From the NCBI RefSeq assembly GCF_030160295.1, contig NZ_BSOB01000051.1, forward strand, positions 1-54,560: a stretch of DNA of 54,560 bases, in the 5' to 3' direction. The stretch is from Dyella acidisoli. Its GTDB lineage: Bacteria > Pseudomonadota > Gammaproteobacteria > Xanthomonadales > Rhodanobacteraceae. Under the pieces are notes generated by a model. It was not told the DNA's origin. It worked only from the letters and a program-made list of their open reading frames with translations, and made no database searches. Each line of letters opens with the position of its first letter. Within the stretch, counting starts at the first letter, position 1. The translations under genes and the position numbers were made by a program. Below, piece after piece: positions 42,370 to 50,458 of the stretch.

Positions 42370-43917
42370 TCAAAGCTCAACCAGCTTCAACACATTCTTC
42401 CGCCAGGTACCCAGCTCGGTAACCTTCCCTGAGCACTGTGCCAGCGCTGTATCGGCCGCCTTCGGCCCCAGGTCCGGATCGACCACCACCAGCGCCTTGC
42501 CTTCGTTGTGCAAGGCGTGGCACAGCGCCTCGCCGCCGTGCGGCGCCAGCCAGGGAATGCCGTAGACCACCTTGCCCAGGTACATGCGCAGCCCCCACGG
42601 GGTGGCCTCTTCGATGGTGTAATCCAGGTCGGTGTTCTCGACAAAGATGATCGCCTTGTAGCGATCGGTTGGCGTGGCCGTGCTCAACTCGCTAGCGGCC
42701 TGACGGTTGTCGTTCGAGGAGTGCCAGGCATAGGCAGCGCCACCCTTCACTGCCAGCAACACCACTACCCACGCGGCCAGCAAAAGCTTGTGTTTGGTTT
42801 GGCTGAGATCGACGCGATCACGCAGTTCCAGCGCCAACAGCAGCGACAACGGTACGAACAGCGGCAGCATGTACAGCGGCAACCGCGATTGCACCAAGCA
42901 GAACAGCACGAAGGGCACCAGGAACCAGAGCGCCAGGAACAGCTCGACGCTGGGCTCGTTCTTGGTGCCTAGACGCACGGCGGAAACCCAACGGCGCAGC
43001 ACGCGTCCCACCGCGGGCCACCACGGCAGCAGCCCGATCGCCAGCACCGGCACGTAGATCTTGATCCAGCCGAACCACCCCGCATTGCGCTTATGCGCCG
43101 CGGTGAACACGCGGTTGTAGACCTCCTGATGCAGGAAGTACTCCAGCAACCCCGCGTAGCGAATCACCACCACCAGGTACCAGGACAGCCCCACCAGCAG
43201 GAACAACACAATGCCGCTCAACGGGAAAAAGCGGCCCAATCCGCGCCAGCCATCTCGGCGCACGATGAAAGGAATTGCCGCCAGCAGCGGGATCAAACCC
43301 GGCGGCCCCTTGGTGAGAAACGCCAGGCCCCAGCCCAGCCACATCAGCAGCACGTAGCGCTTGCGTCCGCGCTCGTTTTCATCGAACGCCGCACGCAGAA
43401 AGCCCAGCATGGCCAGCGCTTCGCACAAGGTGAGAAACGCATCCGTGCTGACGATATTGCCTGCCAGGAACGGCGCCGCCGCGCAGCCGTACACCACGCT
43501 CGGCAGCCACGGCTTTTGTGGCACCAGCTGGCGCCCCATCGCATGCAGCACCAGCAGCGTGAGCAAGAACGCCAGCGCGTAGGGAGTACGCACCGCCCAG
43601 CTGTTGCGGCCGAACATTTTCACCGAAGCGGCGATCACCCAGTAGGTGGTCGGCGGCTTGGAGAAGTTGACCTCATCGGGGCTGTAAGCCGGCGCCAGAT
43701 AATTGCCGGTATCGAGCATCTGCAGTGCGGCAACGGTGTAGCGGCCCTCGTCCGGACTCCACAGGCCGCGCGTACCCTGGAAGGCGAAGCCGAGCAGCAG
43801 CCCGAAGCAGATCACGAAGATCAGGGACCATCGCGTGGCGCGCATGGTTTCGGGCCGCAAGCGCTGCTCCAAGATGCGGTCGTTCGGCATGTAGGGTTCC
43901 GGATTTGAATTCGACAT
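42370..43917 (-). CDS. ArnT/PMT-like membrane glycosyltransferase (GT39/GT83 type)
   Basis: A 515-residue integral membrane protein with about 11-12 helices, starting near residue 30. The first periplasmic loop carries the acidic catalytic pair in LWSPDEGRYTVAALQML and NFSKPPTTYWVIA, matching ArnT-type lipid A aminoarabinose transferases and related polyprenyl-phosphate sugar transferases. The C-terminal 120 residues form a soluble periplasmic domain. No arnBCADEF genes are in the window, so the sugar donor is unknown. It faces a two-component system across the GT9 gene. Confidence 0.85.
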   Translation of the reverse strand: MSNSNPEPYMPNDRILEQRLRPETMRATRWSLIFVICFGLLLGFAFQGTRGLWSPDEGRYTVAALQMLDTGNYLAPAYSPDEVNFSKPPTTYWVIAASVKMFGRNSWAVRTPYALAFLLTLLVLHAMGRQLVPQKPWLPSVVYGCAAAPFLAGNIVSTDAFLTLCEALAMLGFLRAAFDENERGRKRYVLLMWLGWGLAFLTKGPPGLIPLLAAIPFIVRRDGWRGLGRFFPLSGIVLFLLVGLSWYLVVVIRYAGLLEYFLHQEVYNRVFTAAHKRNAGWFGWIKIYVPVLAIGLLPWWPAVGRVLRRWVSAVRLGTKNEPSVELFLALWFLVPFVLFCLVQSRLPLYMLPLFVPLSLLLALELRDRVDLSQTKHKLLLAAWVVVLLAVKGGAAYAWHSSNDNRQAASELSTATPTDRYKAIIFVENTDLDYTIEEATPWGLRMYLGKVVYGIPWLAPHGGEALCHALHNEGKALVVVDPDLGPKAADTALAQCSGKVTELGTWRKNVLKLVEL

Positions 43918-44017
43918 ATCGGGCGCTTGCGCCTTGGCAGCGCAAGCTCAGCCGGCGATTGTAAGGGACGGAGGTGGCAGGCGGATTTTTAGCGCTGAGG
44001 GATACCCGGAAATAAGC

Positions 44018-44186
44018 CCCTCTCCCTCCGGGAGAGGGGTTGGGGTGAGGGTGCGATCAGCGCGCAGTGAAAAACACTGTGTAAGCCGTCAGTACCGCGC
44101 TTCGCCCGCCCCCTCACCCGCCTCTCGGCACCCCCGATCGGGTCGAGGGCAGGCTCCTCTCCCACAGGGAGAGGGCTCACTTAGGA
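44018..44186. repeat. Composite CCTCTCCC repeat, second copy
   Basis: It contains CCCCTCTCCCTCCGGGAGAGG, GGTTGGGGTGAGGGTGCG, then CCCCCTCACCCGCCTCTCGG, CACCCCCGATCGGGTCGAGG, CCTCTCCCACAGGGAGAGGG and CTCACTTAGGAAGTTCG. These are the same modules as at 25823-26010 in reverse order, including the CGAAACATCCTGAGTGA-like end. Confidence 0.8.
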
Positions 44187-44207
44187 AGTTCGAGGCAAGC
44201 TGTGGCC

Positions 44208-44245
44208 CCTCACCGCCCCCCTTTCCCCTTGGGAAAAGGAAACGG
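44208..44245. repeat. CCCTCACC...CCTTTCCCC repeat overlapping a coding end
   Basis: CCCCTCACCGCCCCCCTTTC followed by CCCCTTGGGAAAAGG, a diverged CCTCTCCC unit. It overlaps the last codons of the GT9 gene, so the C-terminal tail of that protein is repeat-derived. Confidence 0.7.
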
Positions 44246-45322
44246 GTGGATGTTTTCCCCGGAGGAAGGAGGCAGCGCCGCGCTGGCCGCTGATGACGCA
44301 CCAAACAGATCAGGAAACGCCTTCACCACGTTGGCTGCCGCATCCTGTGCGGAGATATCGCGGGTCGACAACGACGTACTACGCGTGCCATACGGCCCAT
44401 ATACGTTTTCATCGGTCACGCAGAACATGCCGACCGTCGGCACCTGCGAAGCTACGGCCAGATGCATCACGCCGCAGTCGGCGCTGATCATCAGATCCAC
44501 CGCCGACATCACCGCACCCATGCGGCGAATGTGGCTGGAGTAGTAGCTCGGCCAGCGCGAATCAAGCATCGAGCGACCGTGCGCAGGCACGATCTCCACG
44601 AACCGGCTTTGCGGCGAAAGCGCCTGCAGCATGGCGAGGAATTCGTTCCACCACTCTGTTGAATAGCGTTTGTTTCCCGTTGCATCGGCAAAGATGCCAA
44701 TGGTGCGACCGGCATCATGCGGCGGTGATTCCGCCAGCAAATCGTGGATAAACGCCTTGCCGCTGGCACGCTCGCCTTCGGTAAGCCGAATATCCATCGC
44801 TGGAAACGCAAGGCTTTCGTTCTGCGCCTGCAAAGCGTGCCAGCGCACCAGCGCCACCGGACGTCGCGCCATATGCCGCGGCGCCATCGATGACGGCACC
44901 ACGTGAGTCAGGCCACGTGGTTGCTTTTCCGCATCATCGAAGCCGAGCTTGTAACGCCCACGGAAAATGCGCGCGAGTGTACGGCTGAAACCGGAGCCTA
45001 CGCAGGGGTCGACGATCAGGTCGTAGTGGGTCTTGCGAATACGCGCGATCAGCGCAAGAAAGCTCACCGGATGCTTGAATCCGCGGCGTGGCAAGCAATA
45101 CACGTTCTTGACGCTGAAGAACGTGGCGAACACATCGGCGGCCAGCGGGCCTTCCGCCACGATGTCGATTTCCGCACCTTTGTACAGCCGTTCCAGTTCG
45201 GCGATCAGCGGTGTCATCAACAGCATGTTGCCGAGCCGATGATTCGGCCGGCACACCAGAATGCGATAAATACCCTGGCGAGGAATGCCGCTGGCAAGCG
45301 GATCGGTAGTGAGTGTGCTCAA
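44210..45322 (-). CDS. Glycosyltransferase family 9 (heptosyltransferase-like)
   Basis: A 370-residue GT-B fold enzyme: ILVCRPNHRLGNMLLMTPLIAEL at the N-terminus, IGIFADATGNKRYS in the middle and DLMISADCGVMHLAVASQVPTVGMF near the end match ADP-heptose:LPS heptosyltransferases. It should act on lipopolysaccharide core or a related surface glycan at the inner membrane. The last 15 or so residues (SSGENIHPFPFPKGKGGR) are encoded by a CCTCTCCC-type repeat and are not part of the fold. The first gene of a minus-strand group with the ArnT-like and asparagine-synthase genes, divergent from the two-component system. Confidence 0.85.
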   Translation of the reverse strand: MSTLTTDPLASGIPRQGIYRILVCRPNHRLGNMLLMTPLIAELERLYKGAEIDIVAEGPLAADVFATFFSVKNVYCLPRRGFKHPVSFLALIARIRKTHYDLIVDPCVGSGFSRTLARIFRGRYKLGFDDAEKQPRGLTHVVPSSMAPRHMARRPVALVRWHALQAQNESLAFPAMDIRLTEGERASGKAFIHDLLAESPPHDAGRTIGIFADATGNKRYSTEWWNEFLAMLQALSPQSRFVEIVPAHGRSMLDSRWPSYYSSHIRRMGAVMSAVDLMISADCGVMHLAVASQVPTVGMFCVTDENVYGPYGTRSTSLSTRDISAQDAAANVVKAFPDLFGASSAASAALPPSSGENIHPFPFPKGKGGR

Positions 45323-45643
45323 AGGACACCTGACGGTTTGATTGCTTTGACTGCGTGTTTCAACGTGAGTGATCCATGTTCATCACGCAGTTCCACATCC
45401 CTGGCGAGCACGCCGCAGCAGTGTGTCGGTGCTGGCTTAGGCCAGACTTACCGGTATGTTACGGCGTTGTAAGGGGTTCGAGGAGGTTGAGCTGTCGTGC
45501 AAGAACCTGCGCCGTCAGCTCACTGAAAGATGTCCGCCGCATTCTGTTCGAACGCCGTCGCGGCACTTGTCATGACAGGTATTGTCGAAACGTTTTGCGT
45601 GGCATAGATCGGAACTATCGTTCTTTCGACCGGAGAGGCCGTC
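45323..45643. other. Divergent intergenic region between GT9 and response-regulator genes
   Basis: About 320 bases hold no supported gene. The promoters for the glycosyltransferase group and the two-component system must both lie here. No clear repeat or direct-repeat operator stands out by eye; GTCATGACAGG at about 45570 is a short palindromic candidate only. Confidence 0.4.
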
Positions 45644-46315
45644 CTGAACGTTCTAATCGTCGAAGATTCCATACGTTTGCGCGACTCGCTCGGGCGTGGC
45701 CTGGGTGCTTCCGGATTCACCGTGGATACCGCCGCCAACGGCATCGCGGCCTGCCAGCACCTGGATACCTACGAATACGAACTGGTCGTGCTTGATCTGG
45801 GCTTGCCCGGCATGGACGGGCTGGGTGTGCTCCGGCATATCCAGGGACGCGCATCGCGTCCACGCGTGCTGGTGCTATCGGCGCGCGACCAGATTTCTGA
45901 TCGCATCGATGCGCTCAACCGAGGCGCAGACGACTACCTGGTCAAGCCGTTTTCATTCGATGAACTGGTTGCGCGCCTGCATGCGCTCGCGCGCCGTTCG
46001 AAAGATGCGCAGACACCCCGTCTAACCGTTGGCAAACTCAGCCTCGATCCCGTCGCGCGCATGGTCCATGTGCAGGGTGAACCGCTGTCGCTCACGCCAC
46101 GCGAATTTTCCTTGCTCGAACTACTGCTGCGGCATCGCGGCCGGGCGTTTTCGCGCGGCGAGATTCTGGAACGGCTGGCCGGTTGCGAATCCAATGCGTC
46201 CGATCGCAGCGTGGAAGTGCTCGTATTTGGTCTGCGGCGCAAGCTCGAACAAGCCGGCATGGACGAACTGGTGCAGACGCGCCGCGGCTTCGGCTACCTG
46301 ATTCCCAAAGCTTGA
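45644..46315 (+). CDS. OmpR/PmrA-like response regulator with apparent CTG start
   Basis: A 223-residue regulator. The receiver has V6-E7-D8 in VLIVEDSIRLRD, phospho-acceptor D51 in LVVLDLGLPGMDG and lysine in LVKPF; the winged helix is at about 128-220 (LTPREFSLLELLLRHRGRAF, VEVLVFGLRRKLEQAG). The nearest standard start, TTG at 45677, would remove the first 11 residues including the acidic pocket. The open frame upstream has no ATG, GTG or TTG back to a stop at 45605, whereas CTG at 45644 follows GGAGAGG at five bases, so a CTG start (or a base error) is likely. Closest by style to PmrA/QseB regulators. Confidence 0.8.
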   Translation: MNVLIVEDSIRLRDSLGRGLGASGFTVDTAANGIAACQHLDTYEYELVVLDLGLPGMDGLGVLRHIQGRASRPRVLVLSARDQISDRIDALNRGADDYLVKPFSFDELVARLHALARRSKDAQTPRLTVGKLSLDPVARMVHVQGEPLSLTPREFSLLELLLRHRGRAFSRGEILERLAGCESNASDRSVEVLVFGLRRKLEQAGMDELVQTRRGFGYLIPKA

Positions 46316-46319
46316 CACC

Positions 46320-47720
46320 ATGACGATGCCGACCGCTTCCGGCAAACCTGCCATGTCGTTGCGCTTTCGCACCACCTTGCTGGTTATCGCGGCCATCGTG
46401 GCGATCCTTGGCACCGCCACGCTAGTAATCGATATCCGCGTCGACAACGAAGTGGCGCAGCGCGCCGACGCCAACTTGCTGGAGCGCGCGCAGGCGCTGG
46501 CGGATATTTTCACTACCCAAACCAAGGCCTCTACACAGCCTTTTCCCTCTTATTGGATTCCATCGTTCCTCGCGGACGACGGCACGGTGTATTTCCGCAT
46601 CGATTGCCGCGGCCAGCACGTCGTGTCGTCTGACCAAGCGGCGCAGCTCGCTTGGCCCGCGCCGGCGCAAGGACAATCCATCGCATTTGCGGACCTCTCC
46701 GATCGCCAGCGCACAGATCTGCGTGCCATTGCGCTGCGCTTTTCGGCTGATGCCAATCTCGCGCCGGGCGGCACAGCAGACACATCGGAATGCGTGCTTG
46801 GCCTGGCGGTCGACCGCAGCGAAGTGGTGGATTTCCAGCAATCCATGGATCGCATCGAATTCGGTTGCGTCGTGCTGGGCTTACTGGCGGTCGCCGTGCT
46901 GACGCCGCTGCTGGTGATGCGCAGCCTGCGCCCGCTATCCGGTTTGGCCGAGGCGATGGAGAAGATCGGCCCCGATACACCGAGCATGCGACTGGCCAGC
47001 ACGAACATCCGAGAACTGGCGCCGTTGATCACGCACTTCAATCAAGTGCTGTCGCGCATGGAAGAAGGGCTGCAGCGCGAACGCCAATTCGCAAGTGGCG
47101 TAGCGCATGAGCTGCGCACACCATTGGCCGAGCTGCGTACCGCCATTGAAGTGGAATTGCGCTACCCCAGCGACCGCGATACGCGCGAACTGCTCATCGA
47201 TATCGGCGATATCGGCGCAAAGATGGAGCGCATGGTGACGGCACTGTTGTTGCTCACGCGCATCGAAGCCGGCATCGAGCAATTGTCGCTGCAACACGTG
47301 GATGTGAGTGCGCTCACACAAGCTTTGATCGAGCGGCATCGACATCGCCTGCAGGAACGCGCATTGAAGCTTGAGGCACACATCGAACCCGGCGTCACAT
47401 GGATGGCCGATCCCGCGCTGCTCGACGTCGTGCTCGGCAATCTGCTGGGCAACGCCTTTACGTACGCACCCTCTGGCAGCACGGTCGAACTGCGCTGCAC
47501 GGCGCTTGACTGGTGCGTAAGCAATCCTGCACCGGACCTCACCGGCGAGGACGTTACACGCATGAAGCAACGCTTCTGGCGCAAAGGCAAGGAAGCCGGC
47601 GTGCATACCGGCCTTGGGTTGGCGCTGGCCGCTTCGGCGGCACGCGCGCAGTCGTTGCGGATGGAGTTGGTGCTGCGTGACGGGAATTTGCAGGCGAGTG
47701 TGCTTGCAACGCCCACGTAG
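46320..47720 (+). CDS. Sensor histidine kinase with atypical ATP-binding G1 box
   Basis: A 466-residue inner-membrane kinase four bases after its regulator gene. It has a helix at about 15-37, a periplasmic domain to about 180, a helix at about 182-203 and HisKA with FASGVAHELRTPLAEL. The ATPase has N-box NLLGNAFTYAP and G2 HTGLGLALA, but where the G1 box should read DxGxG the sequence is VSNPAPDLTGED. Some QseC-like kinases show this N-P form, so activity is likely kept. It is probably a PmrB/QseC-like partner of the adjacent regulator. Confidence 0.85.
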   Translation: MTMPTASGKPAMSLRFRTTLLVIAAIVAILGTATLVIDIRVDNEVAQRADANLLERAQALADIFTTQTKASTQPFPSYWIPSFLADDGTVYFRIDCRGQHVVSSDQAAQLAWPAPAQGQSIAFADLSDRQRTDLRAIALRFSADANLAPGGTADTSECVLGLAVDRSEVVDFQQSMDRIEFGCVVLGLLAVAVLTPLLVMRSLRPLSGLAEAMEKIGPDTPSMRLASTNIRELAPLITHFNQVLSRMEEGLQRERQFASGVAHELRTPLAELRTAIEVELRYPSDRDTRELLIDIGDIGAKMERMVTALLLLTRIEAGIEQLSLQHVDVSALTQALIERHRHRLQERALKLEAHIEPGVTWMADPALLDVVLGNLLGNAFTYAPSGSTVELRCTALDWCVSNPAPDLTGEDVTRMKQRFWRKGKEAGVHTGLGLALAASAARAQSLRMELVLRDGNLQASVLATPT

Positions 47721-47790
47721 GTTCGGGTGAAAACCCCAACATCACGATGTGTGCATGAATGGCAATGTTGGGGTTTTCACCCCAACCTAT
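47717..47790. repeat. GTAGGTT...GGTGAAAACCCCAACAT palindromic repeat
   Basis: GTAGGTTCGGGTGAAAACCC and the inverse GGGGTTTTCACCCCAACCTA enclose about 30 bases. It overlaps the last codon of the histidine kinase gene and probably forms its terminator. Confidence 0.75.
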
Positions 47791-47831
47791 ACAGCTGTCG
47801 CGCAGATCGAGATGACGTTCGCACCCTCAAG

Positions 47832-47911
47832 GTCGTCATTCCCGCGAAAGCGGGAATCCATCTTCGCTTTTACATCAGAGCAAATGGATTCCCGCTTTCG
47901 CGGGAATGACG
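47832..47911. repeat. Paired GTCATTCCCGCGAAAGCGGGAATCCA repeat
   Basis: GTCATTCCCGCGAAAGCGGG at left and CCCGCTTTCGCGGGAATGAC at right, separated by about 35 bases. Same family and inverted layout as at 15913-16030. Confidence 0.75.
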
Positions 47912-47970
47912 GCCGTTGAGGTTACGCAGCCGCCTCTCTTATAGAGAGAGGCGGCCACGCACTCAGCGTG

Positions 47971-49098
47971 TTACAGCACAGGATGAGAGATAGCGCAGGT
48001 ATTAGTGTCATTCGACCACAGGGTTTGCATCGCAAAGGTGCCTGTCGCCGTCACCACGTTGGCAGAACCGCCGGCCGTGCCTGGTGTGATCCAGGCGCAT
48101 TCGTCGCCGATTTCCTCGCCGTTGTAACGACTCCGGCTCTGATGATTGGTCCAGCCGCCAGCAGGATTCTGGTCGGTAACGGTTTCGGCGTACTCATGCC
48201 CCTCTACGATCGAGAAACCATCCAGCACACCCGCCGAACCGCTATTGACGAAGTTCTCGCCGCAGCTGGTCGTCATGTCGAGCACGTATGGCATGTTGGT
48301 AAAGGCGATGTCGCCATAGGGCGAGCTGACGCCTTGGTCGCCGTTGTAGTCGTGCCATGCGCAGAATTGACCACTGGTCGTGTTGAACCCATCCGGGTGC
48401 GTGCCTGAAGGCGACAGGATCACGTATTCAACATAACGGTTGGATGCTGCGGTGGTGTTGCCGAAATGCGCCGCTGCATTGATCGCTTCTTGCGCCAACT
48501 GCGCACCGGTCGCTTGCGACGGCGACGCAACGGAGTTGTCGTACCAGATGCCCGCGAAAGCCGTACCGCCCGTCGGATAGCCGACTTTCGGCGCACCCGT
48601 GGGACAGGATGTGGCACCGGTTCCCACTGTGGAACCATCACAATATTGCGTGACCGTGCCGGACCAGGTTTCGTTGTTGGTGCCCAGCCCCTTGAACAAC
48701 TTCTGCAGATAGGGCACTGCACCGCTGGCATCGCCGGACAAGGTCATATTGCCGTTGGCATCCGTACCGGCGGTTCCCCACTGGCTACCGTAAACCACCA
48801 GATACACCTTGGGCGAGCCGCTGGTAACGCCGATACCGTCGACGCCGCCGCCGTAGGAAAGTGTCTTGGAGCTAGCCCTCAGCGCGGCGGTGGTTTTGTT
48901 CTGCGCCTCAAACGCGTTCATGTTGCGCAGGGATTCCCGGGTTGGCACTACGCCATGGCGATAACCATGTCCGTAAGCCGGCGAATAAGGATTGGTGACC
49001 GACGAGACATCGCTTGCGGATGCCCCAATGGTGGAGACAGCAAACAAGGCGGACACAGCGATTGCTTTCACCAGACCGCGCTTTGCGTAATCGAACAT
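47971..49098 (-). CDS. Secreted protein with HEYAE motif, possible metallopeptidase
   Basis: A 375-residue exported protein with a signal peptide (about 1-31, ending GASASD). A segment at about 95-110 (SPKVYLVVYGSQWGT) opens an alpha/beta core reminiscent of EXORDIUM/phosphate-induced proteins. Near residue 295 the sequence VEGHEYAETVTDQNP carries His-Glu...Glu like a zinc-peptidase helix, and GEEIGDECAW follows about 25 residues later as a possible third ligand. Four or more cysteines suggest disulfides. AGAGGGG precedes the ATG at 49098. Protease activity is a hypothesis; I do not recognise a characterised family. Confidence 0.6.
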   Translation of the reverse strand: MFDYAKRGLVKAIAVSALFAVSTIGASASDVSSVTNPYSPAYGHGYRHGVVPTRESLRNMNAFEAQNKTTAALRASSKTLSYGGGVDGIGVTSGSPKVYLVVYGSQWGTAGTDANGNMTLSGDASGAVPYLQKLFKGLGTNNETWSGTVTQYCDGSTVGTGATSCPTGAPKVGYPTGGTAFAGIWYDNSVASPSQATGAQLAQEAINAAAHFGNTTAASNRYVEYVILSPSGTHPDGFNTTSGQFCAWHDYNGDQGVSSPYGDIAFTNMPYVLDMTTSCGENFVNSGSAGVLDGFSIVEGHEYAETVTDQNPAGGWTNHQSRSRYNGEEIGDECAWITPGTAGGSANVVTATGTFAMQTLWSNDTNTCAISHPVL

Positions 49099-49586
49099 GT
49101 GTTTCCCCTCTGCAGAAATTAAGAAAAGGAAGGTACCCGCCACGGCGTAACACCTGTTGTTCGCGCCGCTTTAGCGGGATCGCACAACGTACACATACGA
49201 CTGAGTTTGCTTTCGCCGAATACACGCCACCCACGCTTGCCCAAGCGCGAGCCCGGACAGACGACGCATTGAATGGATTGCACGACGAATGTGTTCGCCA
49301 CTCCCCAATTGGGCGAACGCGCGCACCCTAATCGAATACAAAACAGGAACACAAGGGCACGTGCAACAGACTTCACACATTGCGCACAATGCTGAATGCA
49401 TGCGCTGTCGGCGCACCATGTTCATTGCAATGAATCAGATCGTTCTAAGTCTGTAAGCCGTGATGTTCGTAGGTTGGGTTACCCCGGACTTGATCCGGGG
49501 GTAACCCAACAAATCTCGGCCATTATTGCTGGATTGCGCTGCGCTGACCCAGCCTACGCTTACCATTCCGGTGCTGTCAGCGCGAC
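49099..49586. other. Intergenic region upstream of the HEYAE-motif gene
   Basis: About 490 bases without a supported gene. The side nearest 49098 must hold the promoter of the secreted protein on the minus strand. The distal part is a palindromic repeat (49468-49559) lying 28 bases from the end of the PAP2 gene. Confidence 0.5.
49468..49559. repeat. CGTAGGTTGGGTTAC palindromic repeat
   Basis: CGTAGGTTGGGTTACCCCGG, CCGGGGGTAACCCAAC and a final GCGCTGACCCAGCCTACG build nested inverted repeats. It is related to the unit at 18645 and likely marks the end of the PAP2 transcript. Confidence 0.75.
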
Positions 49587-50261
49587 CTATTTGAAGTGAT
49601 GCACGAAGCCGATCTTGAACCCACCCGGCAGCCAACTGATGATCAACGGCGAATTGCGCTTCGACGCATAGATACCAAATCCCACGCCGACCCCCGCGCC
49701 TACCAGCACGTCGCTCTGCCAATGTCCGCGCGTCTTCACGCGCGCCACGGCGTCATAGGCAGGCAACAACGCCAACGCATACACAACTGGATGATCCGAG
49801 CCGTATTCGGCCAAGAAGGGCGTTACCGCTGCGGAAATCGCCGCCACTTCGCCACTGGGAAAACTCTGCGCGTGCGAGCCCTGAAAGAACCGATTTGGAT
49901 CAGACGTCTGCGACGGACGCTCACGCTGGAACGTGTATTTCATCGCCTCCGTAGTGACGCCGGTGAAGACCATCGCATCCACGGAACGCCAGAGGGTATC
50001 GCCGAATTTGTCTTGATCGCCGAACGCGAGCGCACCCAGGCCGACACCGGCAATGGAGCCGTACAAAAGGCCGCTCTGGATGTTGCGATTCCAGACACCC
50101 GAGTTGTCGTAGGCCACGCGATGATCGATGCCGAGGAAACCGCCACCTGCCCGCACGTACCCAGGAACCAGGCACGCGATGGACAACACGACCATGGAAC
50201 GTAACACGCGCACGACGCACATCCGCGTATGCAGGCCGATCCTTGCTGGTGCTTGCGACAC
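49587..50261 (-). CDS. PAP2-family phosphatase with altered motif 2
   Basis: A protein of up to 224 residues, probably exported or membrane-anchored (hydrophobic MVVLSIACLVPGYVRA near the start). The three PAP2 motifs are KYTFQRERP (K-x6-RP), PSGE where PSGH is expected, and ARVKTRGHWQSD where SR-x5-H-x3-D is expected. The catalytic His of motif 3 is kept, but motif 2 His is Glu and motif 3 Ser is Ala. Lipid phosphatase activity may be changed. Start uncertain: 50261, 50222 or 50195 are all in frame; none has a strong ribosome-binding site. Confidence 0.75.
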   Translation of the reverse strand: MSQAPARIGLHTRMCVVRVLRSMVVLSIACLVPGYVRAGGGFLGIDHRVAYDNSGVWNRNIQSGLLYGSIAGVGLGALAFGDQDKFGDTLWRSVDAMVFTGVTTEAMKYTFQRERPSQTSDPNRFFQGSHAQSFPSGEVAAISAAVTPFLAEYGSDHPVVYALALLPAYDAVARVKTRGHWQSDVLVGAGVGVGFGIYASKRNSPLIISWLPGGFKIGFVHHFK

Positions 50262-50458
50262 TAAGCCTCCAGTCTTTGGATTCGCTTAGCGTCGGGTGAA
50301 ATTTGCGCTTTGTACCGGCCGCGACGATCTGCACTGACGAAGTTATGCGTGAACATCACATGCTTGTCACGGATTTCATGAAAGCTCATAAGCCAGCGCT
50401 CAGCGACGCTTGCAATGCTTCATGCCTTTAAACACCCACCACTCCCCGGTTCCCTTGC

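Noticed and set aside
40546-42432. 628-codon open frame on the plus strand
   Set aside because: Antisense to the asparagine synthase gene; composition is shadow-like (rich in Arg, His, Gln) with no family.
15913-47911. Regularly recurring palindromes considered as CRISPR-like
   Set aside because: Copies are dispersed between genes, occur in inverted pairs, lack unique spacers of constant length and have no cas genes nearby.
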